Assembly (NCBI GenBank): GCA_003444085.1
Contig: DLVL01000001.1
Coordinates: 1-5,374, forward strand
DNA from: Kosmotogaceae bacterium
Lineage (GTDB): Bacteria > Thermotogota > Thermotogae > Petrotogales > Kosmotogaceae
Direction of reading: 5' to 3'
Length of the DNA: 5,374 nt
Numbering within the stretch: the stretch's first letter is position 1; each line of letters opens with the position of its first letter. A program made the position numbers and the translations under genes. Under the pieces are notes generated by a model that saw nothing but the letters and a program-made list of their open reading frames with translations, had not been told where the DNA came from and did no database searches. Shown here in pieces: positions 1-5,190 of this stretch.

Positions 1-845
1 TTAAGGCTCTTTACGATTCCTTCCCTGACAAGGGAATCGTTATCAGTGACAGTAGTAGCATATTGCTCAGGAAAGGTTTGGGTGACCTTTCGAGAAGGTT
101 CTTGGTAAAACGAATCCCATTGCTGTCGCTCAGGGAGTACATATACCTGAAAAGCGGACAAATGGTGAATACATTTGATGGATTTGAAACGCCTCCTGCA
201 ACAATGATCGCAGCTGTGAAAAACTTCAACATAATGAAACTCTTTCGCGAGTATATCGCAGAAGGCTTCAGACCCATCTTTCTAGAGGGCTCATATGCTG
301 ACAGACTATGGAACATCATCGAAAAGACAATCTACAAGGACATCCCCTTTTTTGTCCCTCAAATGTCAGAGAATCACTTGCGGTTTATGAATGCAGTTCT
401 TGCCCATCTTGCTCTTGCGAGAATTCCTACGGTAAATGTGAACAGCTTGTGTAGTAAATGGGAGCTGGGTAAGAGAAAGCTGTACCAGTTACTGAGTGCC
501 ATGGAACATACCGGATTGATAAGGATCATAAGGAAGAAAGGAGATACCAGAATCAATTCTGTTGGATCGAAGATTTTTCTTGAAGAGCCCTCAATGTATT
601 ACCTGTTTGACGGAGAACTGGGTAATGTAAGAGAGTGTCTTGTTGCTACACTTCTTCAAGAAAGTGGTAGAACGCTATATGCTAGTGAAGATGAGCAGCA
701 AGCAGATTTCGAGGTCAACGGATTGAAGTTGGAGGTTGGAGGAAGAAACAAGAGAAGAAAACAAGCCGATTTTGTCATCAAAGATAACATCGATACACCT
801 GCAAAAAACACTCTTCCCATGTGGTGCCTGGGTTTCGAATACTGA
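1..845 (+). CDS. DUF4143-type AAA (AAA_14-like) ATPase, C-terminal part, 5' end outside the window
   Basis: The reading frame is open from position 3 and runs 280 residues to the TGA at 843-845. A TTG at 63 is in frame but is not the real start, because the 20 residues before it (ALYDSFPDKG..ISDSSS) already match the family. What is visible: the end of the P-loop ATPase domain with the sensor-like SSS stretch and the DLSRR motif; the LSLREYI segment that follows it in this family; a winged-helix-like stretch (NVNSLCSKWELGKRKLYQLLS); and the DUF4143 end with ADFEVNGLKLEVGGRNK, a PD-(D/E)XK-like core. The final residues, LPMWCLGFEY, correspond to the usual PLWLFGFLY-type C-terminus, so the 3' end is intact. 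Walker A and B would lie upstream, outside the window. The family is about 400-470 residues long, common in anaerobes and archaea, and of unknown cellular role; mobile or defence-related functions have been suggested but not shown. The sensor segment reads SDSSS where SGSSS is usual. Confidence 0.88.
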   Translation, partial: KALYDSFPDKGIVISDSSSILLRKGLGDLSRRFLVKRIPLLSLREYIYLKSGQMVNTFDGFETPPATMIAAVKNFNIMKLFREYIAEGFRPIFLEGSYADRLWNIIEKTIYKDIPFFVPQMSENHLRFMNAVLAHLALARIPTVNVNSLCSKWELGKRKLYQLLSAMEHTGLIRIIRKKGDTRINSVGSKIFLEEPSMYYLFDGELGNVRECLVATLLQESGRTLYASEDEQQADFEVNGLKLEVGGRNKRRKQADFVIKDNIDTPAKNTLPMWCLGFEY

Positions 846-852
846 TTGGATT

Positions 853-914
853 CTGCTGGGGCAACAGATCCGTCTTTCTGGGCACGCACCCCTGGAACGA
901 AAAACGGTTCAGTC
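853..914 (+). repeat. Dispersed repeat, copy 1 (inverted relative to 2338-2419)
   Basis: This stretch aligns by eye with the reverse complement of 2338-2419. The last 19 bases, AACGAAAAACGGTTCAGTC at 896-914, match exactly the reverse complement of 2338-2356. Upstream, GCAACAGATCCGTCTTTCTGG at about 861-881 matches GCAACGGAATCC plus GTTTTTCTGG in the other copy with one gap and two substitutions. The palindrome in the middle of the other copy is reduced here to GGGCACGCACCCC. Together with the other copy it brackets the hepT-mntA operon. It could be a mobile-element end, or just one member of an intergenic repeat family. Confidence 0.65.
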
Positions 915-947
915 CCCAACGTTGGTTCTTATTGTTCGAGCGCGAAT

Positions 948-1024
948 GGCTGAACGATGTTAAGCCCCTCTACACTACTGTGGAAAACGATTGTCGCTTT
1001 TGTTGTGCATAATATATTATGCCC
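948..1024 (+). repeat. Composite palindromic repeat, copy a (two palindromes, shortened middle)
   Basis: The left palindrome at 948-966 has arms GGCTGAAC and GTTAAGCC around GAT, with one mismatch. The right palindrome at 1007-1022, GCATAATATATTATGC, is perfect. Between them, 967-1006 resembles 5037-5100 (CTACA..TACTG, then TGGA..TCG..TTGTTGTG) with about 27 bases missing. Sequence after the right palindrome (CCCTTCTTTTC..ACACCATTCGCA) also resembles that after 5119. It is the most diverged of the three copies, but its arms remain complementary. Confidence 0.55.
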
Positions 1025-1192
1025 TTCTTTTCACACCATTCGCATAAGAGAACTCAACGATATCCATGTAAAGTACTCTTGTCTCTATGTCGTGTAGGTC
1101 AGAATTATACCCGCCAATGTAGATTATTGAAGTGCTGAGTCATCTCCACAGTATGATCAAGAAATCGAGCACAGCAATTACCGGTTCCGGTT
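1025..1192. other. Intergenic stretch with no recognised gene
   Basis: With the repeats before it and the hairpin after it, this fills the 370-base gap between the ATPase and hepT stop codons. I see no supported coding frame on either strand and no RNA gene. The only structure noted is ACCGG-TT-CCGGT at 1180-1191, next to the hairpin at 1193-1214. Confidence 0.5.
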
Positions 1193-1214
1193 GATGCTTT
1201 TCCGGAAAGGCATC
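1193..1214 (-). terminator. Hairpin directly after the hepT stop, possible terminator
   Basis: The sequence is nearly a full palindrome: GATGC at 1193-1197 pairs with GCATC at 1210-1214, and TTT with AAA inside, closing on CCGG. One position is G-T on the plus strand and therefore C-A in the hepT transcript. It begins on the base after the hepT stop codon. No run of U follows on the minus strand (AACCGG comes next), so a classic intrinsic terminator is not proven; it may protect the mRNA end or assist termination. Confidence 0.4.
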
Positions 1215-1640
1215 TTACAGTTCTTCTGAATAGGATGAAATTACTGCCTTTGCAAATTTCTCGATATCCGGCAGGCTATTCTTCATGATCCTGTATACTA
1301 CCCGAGGCTCGGTATCCCAGTAAAGATAAACCAATCTGTTTCTGAATCTCGCCATGTTTACAAGTGATTCTGTGAGTTCGCGGTCGATAATCCCGTTTTC
1401 GTTCAATATTCTGAAGATGTCAGCATAGTCTTCAGGATTTCTCCAGGAATTTGAAGCAATAAGGTGGTTGCCGATATTAATGCATGTTTCAATAGACATC
1501 TGAAGACATCTTTCAATAGCTGCCTGAAGCACTTTATCTTCAATAAACACGTCTTCTTCGACATTACCCCACTCTGAAAGCCTCTCAAGGTACTTCTTGA
1601 GATTACTTATGTGCCTGCTGATCTTTATCTTGTCAACCAA
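1215..1640 (-). CDS. hepT: HepT-like HEPN-domain toxin (DUF86), catalytic His replaced by Tyr
   Basis: The product is a 141-residue all-alpha protein of the HepT/DUF86 type. HepT toxins are RNases that dimerise through the HEPN fold and use an RX4HXY motif. The C-terminal motif here is R100-N-R-L-V-Y105-L-Y107-W: Arg and the final Tyr are kept, but position 105 is Tyr (codon TAT at 1326-1328), not His. The region ETCINIGNHLIA (51-62) is typical of the HepT core. In the Shewanella oneidensis system the cognate MntA AMPylates the motif Tyr, the equivalent of Y107 here. The start is TTG at 1638-1640 with GGTGAT five bases before it; it overlaps the end of mntA by 16 bp, implying coupled translation. 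Loss of His predicts weak or no RNase activity, so the toxin may be defanged or have another role. The family call is firm; activity is inference. Confidence 0.87.
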   Translation of the reverse strand: MVDKIKISRHISNLKKYLERLSEWGNVEEDVFIEDKVLQAAIERCLQMSIETCINIGNHLIASNSWRNPEDYADIFRILNENGIIDRELTESLVNMARFRNRLVYLYWDTEPRVVYRIMKNSLPDIEKFAKAVISSYSEEL

Positions 1641-2089
1641 GACGGATCACCAGCCTTGATCTTGCGAAATAGCTGCTGATAGTACTCTCTGAGCCGTGGT
1701 TCAAAATCGAAGAATAGTGTTCTCGTTCTTTCTTCGAAATCTGCCCTTTCTTTGTTCGACCTTGCATAGAGTATCTTTCCGGTTCGGATTATCTGATATT
1801 TCATCGCCAGCGGTGCGGCGTTAATATCAATCAGGTCAAATTCGTCAGTTTCAATGGTTTCGGAGATGAGATCGGTGAGTCTGCAGAGAAGATCAAATGA
1901 TTTTTCAGTTGATGGATTGCCTTCCAGAAGAACTGCGAGATCAATATCGCTAAGAGCTGTCATCTTTTCAACAGCACACGAACCAAAGAGGTACAGAAGA
2001 ACCACTTCGGGGATAGTGCTTACTTTTTCTCCCAGTAGGAAAACCTTCTCCACGTTTTCAGGGCTTATGGACTTCCCGCGCTTTATCAT
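1625..2089 (-). CDS. mntA: MntA-like minimal nucleotidyltransferase antitoxin
   Basis: The product is 154 residues with an MNT nucleotidyltransferase domain. The signature GSX10DXD is complete: G36-S37, ten residues, then D48-I-D50, preceded by the strand LLYLF. A third acidic residue is supplied by the FDLIDIN stretch (D85 or D88). The tail from about 107 to 150 is charged and probably helical. In HepT/MntA modules this protein is the antitoxin and transfers AMP from ATP to the toxin. All catalytic residues look intact, unlike those of its partner. The start is ATG at 2087-2089 with GGGGTG five bases upstream (2095-2100). It is the first gene of the operon, and its stop codon lies inside the beginning of hepT. 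Confidence 0.88.
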   Translation of the reverse strand: MIKRGKSISPENVEKVFLLGEKVSTIPEVVLLYLFGSCAVEKMTALSDIDLAVLLEGNPSTEKSFDLLCRLTDLISETIETDEFDLIDINAAPLAMKYQIIRTGKILYARSNKERADFEERTRTLFFDFEPRLREYYQQLFRKIKAGDPSWLTR

Positions 2090-2103
2090 ATGAACACCCC
2101 ACT

Positions 2104-2120
2104 GCTGTGATTATAACAGC
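2104..2120 (-). promoter_or_regulatory. Extended -10 promoter of mntA-hepT inside an operator-like inverted repeat
   Basis: On the minus strand 2118-2110 reads TGTTATAAT, a perfect extended -10 element. Transcription would start near 2103, giving a leader of roughly 14 bases before the mntA ATG. No good -35 box is visible at 16-18 bp, as is common with extended -10 promoters. The -10 is framed by GCTGT (2104-2108) and ACAGC (2116-2120), a 5-bp inverted repeat with a 7-bp centre, well placed for autoregulation. The promoter is well supported; the operator is inference. Confidence 0.6.
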
Positions 2121-2194
2121 CCCAAAACGAAGAGTGCCATTCCTTGATAGCAGTCGCGATTTGATGGAAGCGCGGCTTTTCGGGCCAAACAAGG

Positions 2195-2208
2195 GCAGAA
2201 CGTTCTGC
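2195..2208. repeat. Short palindrome of the GGGCAGAAC family
   Basis: GCAGAACGTTCTGC is a perfect 14-nt palindrome preceded by AAGG. It is a shortened member of the family whose full arms are GGGCAGAACA and TGTTCTGCCC, missing the central bases and one outer arm. Confidence 0.55.
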
Positions 2209-2311
2209 GGTGTATCTGCAATGCTTTGGAAGATGGTTTAATCCAGCGGTAGATCCATCACATTCTATACCGTTCTCTTGAAACCTTTCGAGTGTCAAAC
2301 GTGATAAGCTC

Positions 2312-2352
2312 ACGGTTTGTCTGAGCCTCTTTTCAGAGACTGAACCGTTTTT
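2312..2352 (+). terminator. Terminator-like hairpin with T-run, no obvious gene served
   Basis: ACGGTT (2312-2317) pairs with AACCGT (2343-2348), GTCT (2319-2322) can pair with AGAC (2337-2340), and five T residues follow (2348-2352), then CGTTTTG. This has the look of an intrinsic terminator on the plus strand, but no plus-strand gene ends just before it. The right arm lies in the dispersed repeat, so the resemblance may be accidental. Confidence 0.25.
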
Positions 2353-2419
2353 CGTTTTGTAGGGGCAGAACACTGTTCTGCCCTTCTTTACCAGAAAAAC
2401 GGATTCCGTTGCTCTGCAG
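2338..2419 (-). repeat. Dispersed repeat, copy 2, with perfect central palindrome
   Basis: This is the better-preserved, opposite-orientation relative of 853-914. It contains the perfect 21-base palindrome 2363-2383, with 10-bp arms GGGCAGAACA and TGTTCTGCCC around a single C. The 19 bases at 2338-2356 are an exact inverted copy of 896-914. The palindrome is followed on the plus strand by TTCTTTA. Confidence 0.65.
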
Positions 2420-2432
2420 CTCTCATATATTA

Positions 2433-2536
2433 GGGCAGAACACCGTTCTGCCCCCACAGCACTGTTGTATTCTGTCTATACCTTGCTTTGAATGTTGTTT
2501 TTGTTCTTCTTGTGTACGGGCACAATAATTTGTTCC
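2433..2536 (+). repeat. Composite palindromic repeat, copy b
   Basis: The left palindrome is 2433-2453: arms GGGCAGAAC and GTTCTGCCC with centre ACC. The middle segment 2471-2517 matches 5054-5100 at 43 of 47 positions with no gaps. The right palindrome at 2519-2536 is decayed but still partly complementary (ACAA at 2522-2525 with TTGT at 2530-2533, and GG with CC at the ends). Spacing and order are the same as in the copy at 5015-5121. Confidence 0.7.
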
Positions 2537-2541
2537 TCTTT

Positions 2542-2807
2542 TTCGAATCGTTTGAAGGTTGCTTCTGGGTGTTCAGCTTCTCGTCGTGAAACGACGACCC
2601 GCTTCACCGCTGTTTTTGCGGTTCCGCTTCAGACCAGTTTCTGGTCTTCCGCTTCGCGTGATTCTTCTCCACGCTCCGCTTCTTGAGCGTCCTTTGCTCA
2701 ATTGGCTTCCCGCAGCGACTTCCTGCGTTCCGCTTCATGGACTGATCCTGCCAATTTAGCTTCGCAACTCATAGAGTTGCTTGGCTTCTCGCGATGGTCT
2801 ACCGCAG
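2542..2807. repeat. Tandem array of dissimilar hairpins joined by an 8-nt GCTTC linker
   Basis: Ten linkers ending in GCTTC start at 2558, 2573, 2598, 2623, 2648, 2675, 2702, 2729, 2756 and 2781; from 2573 on the spacing is 25 or 27. Commonest form is TCCGCTTC (four times); others are GTTGCTTC, TCAGCTTC, CCCGCTTC, TTAGCTTC and TTGGCTTC (twice). Inserts of 17 or 19 nt are self-complementary but unlike one another: TCGTCGT/ACGACGA (2581-2597), ACCGC/GCGGT (2606-2622), AGACCAG/CTGGTCT (2631-2647), GCGTG/CACGC (2656-2674), TTGAGC/GCTCAA (2683-2701), CGCAG/CTGCG (2711-2727), GCAACTC/GAGTTGC (2764-2780). 2737-2755 pairs with a bulge. TTCGAA-TCG-TTTGAA (2542-2556) precedes the first linker. The 7-nt insert 2566-2572 has no hairpin, and the last unit from 2789 begins TCGCGA and is unclear. 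The array ends about 35 bases before the ferredoxin start codon. No known family is recognised. Confidence 0.8.
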
Positions 2808-2830
2808 TGGTGCTCTGCTAGAATTGTTCG

Positions 2831-2835
2831 GGAGG
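2831..2835 (+). promoter_or_regulatory. Ribosome binding site fixing the ferredoxin start at 2842
   Basis: GGAGG lies six bases before the ATG at 2842. The earlier in-frame ATG at 2794 has no such site, lies in the last unit of the hairpin array, and would add 16 residues unlike any ferredoxin N-terminus. Confidence 0.85.
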
Positions 2836-2841
2836 GATCAG

Positions 2842-3249
2842 ATGGCCAAACTTATGAGAGTCATAAACCGCGATCAGTGTATTGGTTGCTACAGTTGTAT
2901 GTTTGCATGTTCAAGAGCCTGGGAAGACGTCATAACAGTGGAAAAGGCAGCCCTCAGGGTGAAGAACTATCCAGGAGTTGAAGGAGCGTTTTCAGTCAGA
3001 ATCTGCTACGGCTGCACGACGCCTGATTGTGCTGCTGCATGTCCGACTGAGGCTCTCACGCCTCGAAAGGGTGGAGGGGTTGTCCTTGATCCAGAGAAGT
3101 GCATTAACTGCCACAAATGCATCGAAGCGTGCGTGCCCAGGGCTCTTCAGTGGGATACCGAGAAGAAAGTACCAATAGTATGCAGACACTGTGGCATCTG
3201 CGCTCGCTTCTGCCCTGTGGATGTCCTCTCTCTTGAGGAGGTGGAATAA
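2842..3249 (+). CDS. Four-cluster [4Fe-4S] ferredoxin-type electron-transfer subunit of the AOR
   Basis: The product has 135 residues and 16 Cys in four groups: C13-C16-C19-C23, C55-C58-C63-C67, C87-C90-C93-C97 and C114-C117-C120-C124. This is the pattern of the DmsB/HycB/CooF class, with all ligands for four [4Fe-4S] clusters present. There is no signal peptide, membrane segment or Tat motif, so it is cytoplasmic. It would carry electrons between the AOR encoded next and a cellular carrier, as AorA does for AorB in Aromatoleum. The stop overlaps the next start (TAATG, 3247-3251), and the AOR ribosome binding site lies inside its last codons, so the two should be made in step. The start at 2842 is chosen for its Shine-Dalgarno site and because MRVINRDQCIGC is the typical beginning. 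The substrate side depends on the partner; a free polyferredoxin role is a less likely alternative. Confidence 0.9.
   Translation: MAKLMRVINRDQCIGCYSCMFACSRAWEDVITVEKAALRVKNYPGVEGAFSVRICYGCTTPDCAAACPTEALTPRKGGGVVLDPEKCINCHKCIEACVPRALQWDTEKKVPIVCRHCGICARFCPVDVLSLEEVE
3237..3243 (+). promoter_or_regulatory. Consensus ribosome binding site for the AOR gene
   Basis: GGAGGTG lies within the last codons of the ferredoxin gene, five bases before the ATG at 3249. It supports this start over the in-frame ATG five codons later and indicates translational coupling. Confidence 0.85.
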
Positions 3250-5006
3250 TGCGACGATTCTACATGCTCGAGATAAACCTTACTGAAGAGACTGCTGAAA
3301 GAGTTGACTGCACAGAGCTCTTCTCTGAGTGGCTTGGTGGCACAGGGGTTGCTACAAAGCTTCTTTATGATTCATGCAGCTCAGAGACGGATCCGTTGAG
3401 CCCAGAGGCACCGGTAATCTTTGCCATAGGCCCTCTAAACAACGCGTTTCCTGTTATGTCAAAGACCGTTGCTCTTTTCAAGTCACCTCTGACCGGCGAT
3501 CTTGGAGAATCACATGCAGGAGGACGTCTGGGTCTTGCTCTTTTCGAAAGTGGCAATCATGTGATGCGCATACGCGGAAAGGCAAAAGAGTTTTCTTATC
3601 TAAGTGTCGAAAACGATCAAATTGAGCTAAAGCAGGCTTACTCACTGAAAGGAATGTCGGCACTTGCAACAGAGAGAGTGCTGCGCGACGTAGAGACACG
3701 ATCAGGCAAGAGATCTTTCCTGAGGATAGGGCCGGCAGGAGAGAGATTATCTCCAATTTCCTGTGTAACAGTAGATGCCTCACGGCATTTTGGAAGGCTA
3801 GGATTGGGAGCAGTTTTGGGTTCTAAAAACGTAAAAGCAATAGTTATTTCCGGAGACAGCTACTTCAAACTTGATAACAAGAAACCTTACCTTCAGCTTT
3901 ATCAGAGGATCTTTGACCAGGTAGTGAATTCAGAGGCAATGACGAAATATCACGACCTTGGAACTTCCATGAACGTGATACCCTTGAGCAAAATCAATGG
4001 CCTGCCGACAAGGAACTTCTCCCAAGGATTCTTCGAAGGCGCAGAAAACATCTCCGGAGAAACCTTTGCAAGAGACTTTCTCGCACAACAGATTGCATGT
4101 GCCGGGTGTCCAATAGGCTGCATACATATGGCAACTTACCGTGAAGCGTTTGAACCTGAGCATCACATGTACAAAACTCTAAAGGTCTCATACGATCACG
4201 AGCTAATCTACGCGTTGGGATCCAACCTATCGATTGATTCTCCAGAAATGGTTCTCAAGCTTCTGCAGGTGATTGAGAAGCAGGGATGGGATGCTATAAG
4301 CATTGGCGTAACTCTTGCCTGGGCAACTGAGGCTTTTCAGCGTGCCATCATCGACGAAACCACAACAGGTGGAGAAATCCTGTCTTTCGGCAACGGAGAG
4401 ACGTACCTGAGAATCCTCAAGAAGATTGCATCTGGCGAAAACGAGTTCTTCTCTGATCTCGAAAAAGGAACGGAGTACTGCTCAAAGAAATACGGCGGAG
4501 AGGATTTTGCCATGACCTTTAGAAGGAACGAAGCTCCTGGATATGTTACAGGCATGAACGCTTTCCTAGGATACGCCACAGGTGTCAGGCATTCTCATCT
4601 TGACAGTGCAGGCTACTCTGTTGACCAGGAGATCATAAACAACCCGATCTCTTTCGAAGAACAAGTTCGCAAGATCTATGACGAGGCTTGCTGGCGGTTC
4701 ATCTTCAATTCACTTGTCGGTTGCCTGTTCGCCCGAAAGATCTACGACCAGAAAACAGTGCTCGAAGCGCTCGAAGTTTCTGGTATGAAAAGCTGGGACG
4801 CTGAAAAGCTTGATACCCTTTCGCGCAAGATCCATTCTCTCAAATTCAAATTCAAAGAAGAGAACGGATTCAGTTTTGACGACCTCAAGCTCCCACCAAA
4901 GCTTGAACATGTATACACCACGAACGGTAAGCTATCACAGAGCGATTTCAAGAAAGGTGTCGAACTGTACAAGAAATGGCTTCAGGAAGACCATCATCCC
5001 GTGTGA
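3249..5006 (+). CDS. Aldehyde:ferredoxin oxidoreductase family protein (tungstopterin enzyme), divergent
   Basis: The product has 585 residues, close to the usual length (Pyrococcus furiosus AOR has 605). The family oxidises aldehydes to acids, or reduces acids, at a W or Mo bis-pterin centre and passes electrons to ferredoxin. The N-terminal domain shows WLGGTGVATKLLY (28-40), SPLTG (79-83), AGGRLGLALFESG (90-102), IGPAGE (160-165) and GRLGLGAVLGSKNVKAI (182-198). The cluster ligands are C284-C287-C291 and C492, matching C288-C291-C295-C494 of the Pyrococcus enzyme. H448 in GVRHSH and E318 in HELIYALGSN resemble its conserved active-site residues. Both DXXGL(C/D) pterin motifs differ: EKQGWD (343-348) and NSLVGC (487-492). 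That suggests a distant subfamily with a different substrate or cofactor setting. No signal peptide or membrane segment is seen. It is coupled to the four-cluster ferredoxin gene. No MoaD-like or cofactor gene is in the window. Family certain; substrate unknown. Confidence 0.93.
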   Translation: MRRFYMLEINLTEETAERVDCTELFSEWLGGTGVATKLLYDSCSSETDPLSPEAPVIFAIGPLNNAFPVMSKTVALFKSPLTGDLGESHAGGRLGLALFESGNHVMRIRGKAKEFSYLSVENDQIELKQAYSLKGMSALATERVLRDVETRSGKRSFLRIGPAGERLSPISCVTVDASRHFGRLGLGAVLGSKNVKAIVISGDSYFKLDNKKPYLQLYQRIFDQVVNSEAMTKYHDLGTSMNVIPLSKINGLPTRNFSQGFFEGAENISGETFARDFLAQQIACAGCPIGCIHMATYREAFEPEHHMYKTLKVSYDHELIYALGSNLSIDSPEMVLKLLQVIEKQGWDAISIGVTLAWATEAFQRAIIDETTTGGEILSFGNGETYLRILKKIASGENEFFSDLEKGTEYCSKKYGGEDFAMTFRRNEAPGYVTGMNAFLGYATGVRHSHLDSAGYSVDQEIINNPISFEEQVRKIYDEACWRFIFNSLVGCLFARKIYDQKTVLEALEVSGMKSWDAEKLDTLSRKIHSLKFKFKEENGFSFDDLKLPPKLEHVYTTNGKLSQSDFKKGVELYKKWLQEDHHPV

Positions 5007-5014
5007 GAGTACCA

Positions 5015-5121
5015 GGGCAGAACAATGTTCTGTCCCTACAATACCTGTTATCTTCTGTTTATACCTTGCTTTGGATGTTGTTTTCGTTCTTCTTGTGTAG
5101 ATGCATAACACTGTTATGCCC
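5015..5121 (+). repeat. Composite palindromic repeat, copy c, just after the AOR stop
   Basis: The left palindrome is 5015-5035: arms GGGCAGAACA and TGTTCTGTCC around one A, with one G-T pair. The right palindrome is 5103-5119: arms GCATAACA and TGTTATGC around C, followed by CC. The middle 5054-5100 matches 2471-2517 at 43 of 47 positions. The first hairpin begins nine bases after the AOR stop and could end or stabilise the operon transcript, but it lacks a T-run. Confidence 0.72.
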
Positions 5122-5190
5122 TTAATTTGACATCGTTCGTAGACTGTTGTGGGTTCTCGCACAACGCAAGACGCACGTCGGATTTTCTTG

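Noticed and set aside
907..955. Possible folded RNA: GTTCAG (907-912) pairs with CTGAAC (950-955) around CCAACGTTGG and TTCG/CGAA
   Set aside because: The arms belong to two different repeat elements (853-914 and 948-1024), so the pairing is probably a by-product; it does not fit a tRNA.
736..1012. Short plus-strand frames at the end of and after the ATPase gene
   Set aside because: They overlap the ATPase in another frame or run through repeats, and have no recognisable product.
2086..2457. Open frame of 123 codons on the minus strand upstream of mntA
   Set aside because: It spans the mntA promoter and several palindromic repeats, its product resembles no protein family I know, and its start lies in the repeat at 2433-2453.
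2492..2759. Open frames on the plus strand through the hairpin array
   Set aside because: The Ser/Arg/Leu-rich products come from the GCTTC linkers and hairpin arms; there is no ribosome binding site or family resemblance.
2558..2788. CRISPR array
   Set aside because: The constant part is only 8 nt and the variable parts are self-complementary hairpins, the reverse of CRISPR design; no cas gene is nearby.
2558..2788. Integron attC or cassette array
   Set aside because: Units are far too short, there are no coding cassettes and no integrase in view.
2819..2824. TAGAAT as a -10 box for the ferredoxin operon
   Set aside because: Transcription would start at the ribosome binding site itself, and no -35 box is seen.
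2794..2841. Upstream ATG as start of the ferredoxin
   Set aside because: It has no Shine-Dalgarno site and lies in the last array unit, whereas the ATG at 2842 has GGAGG at ideal distance.
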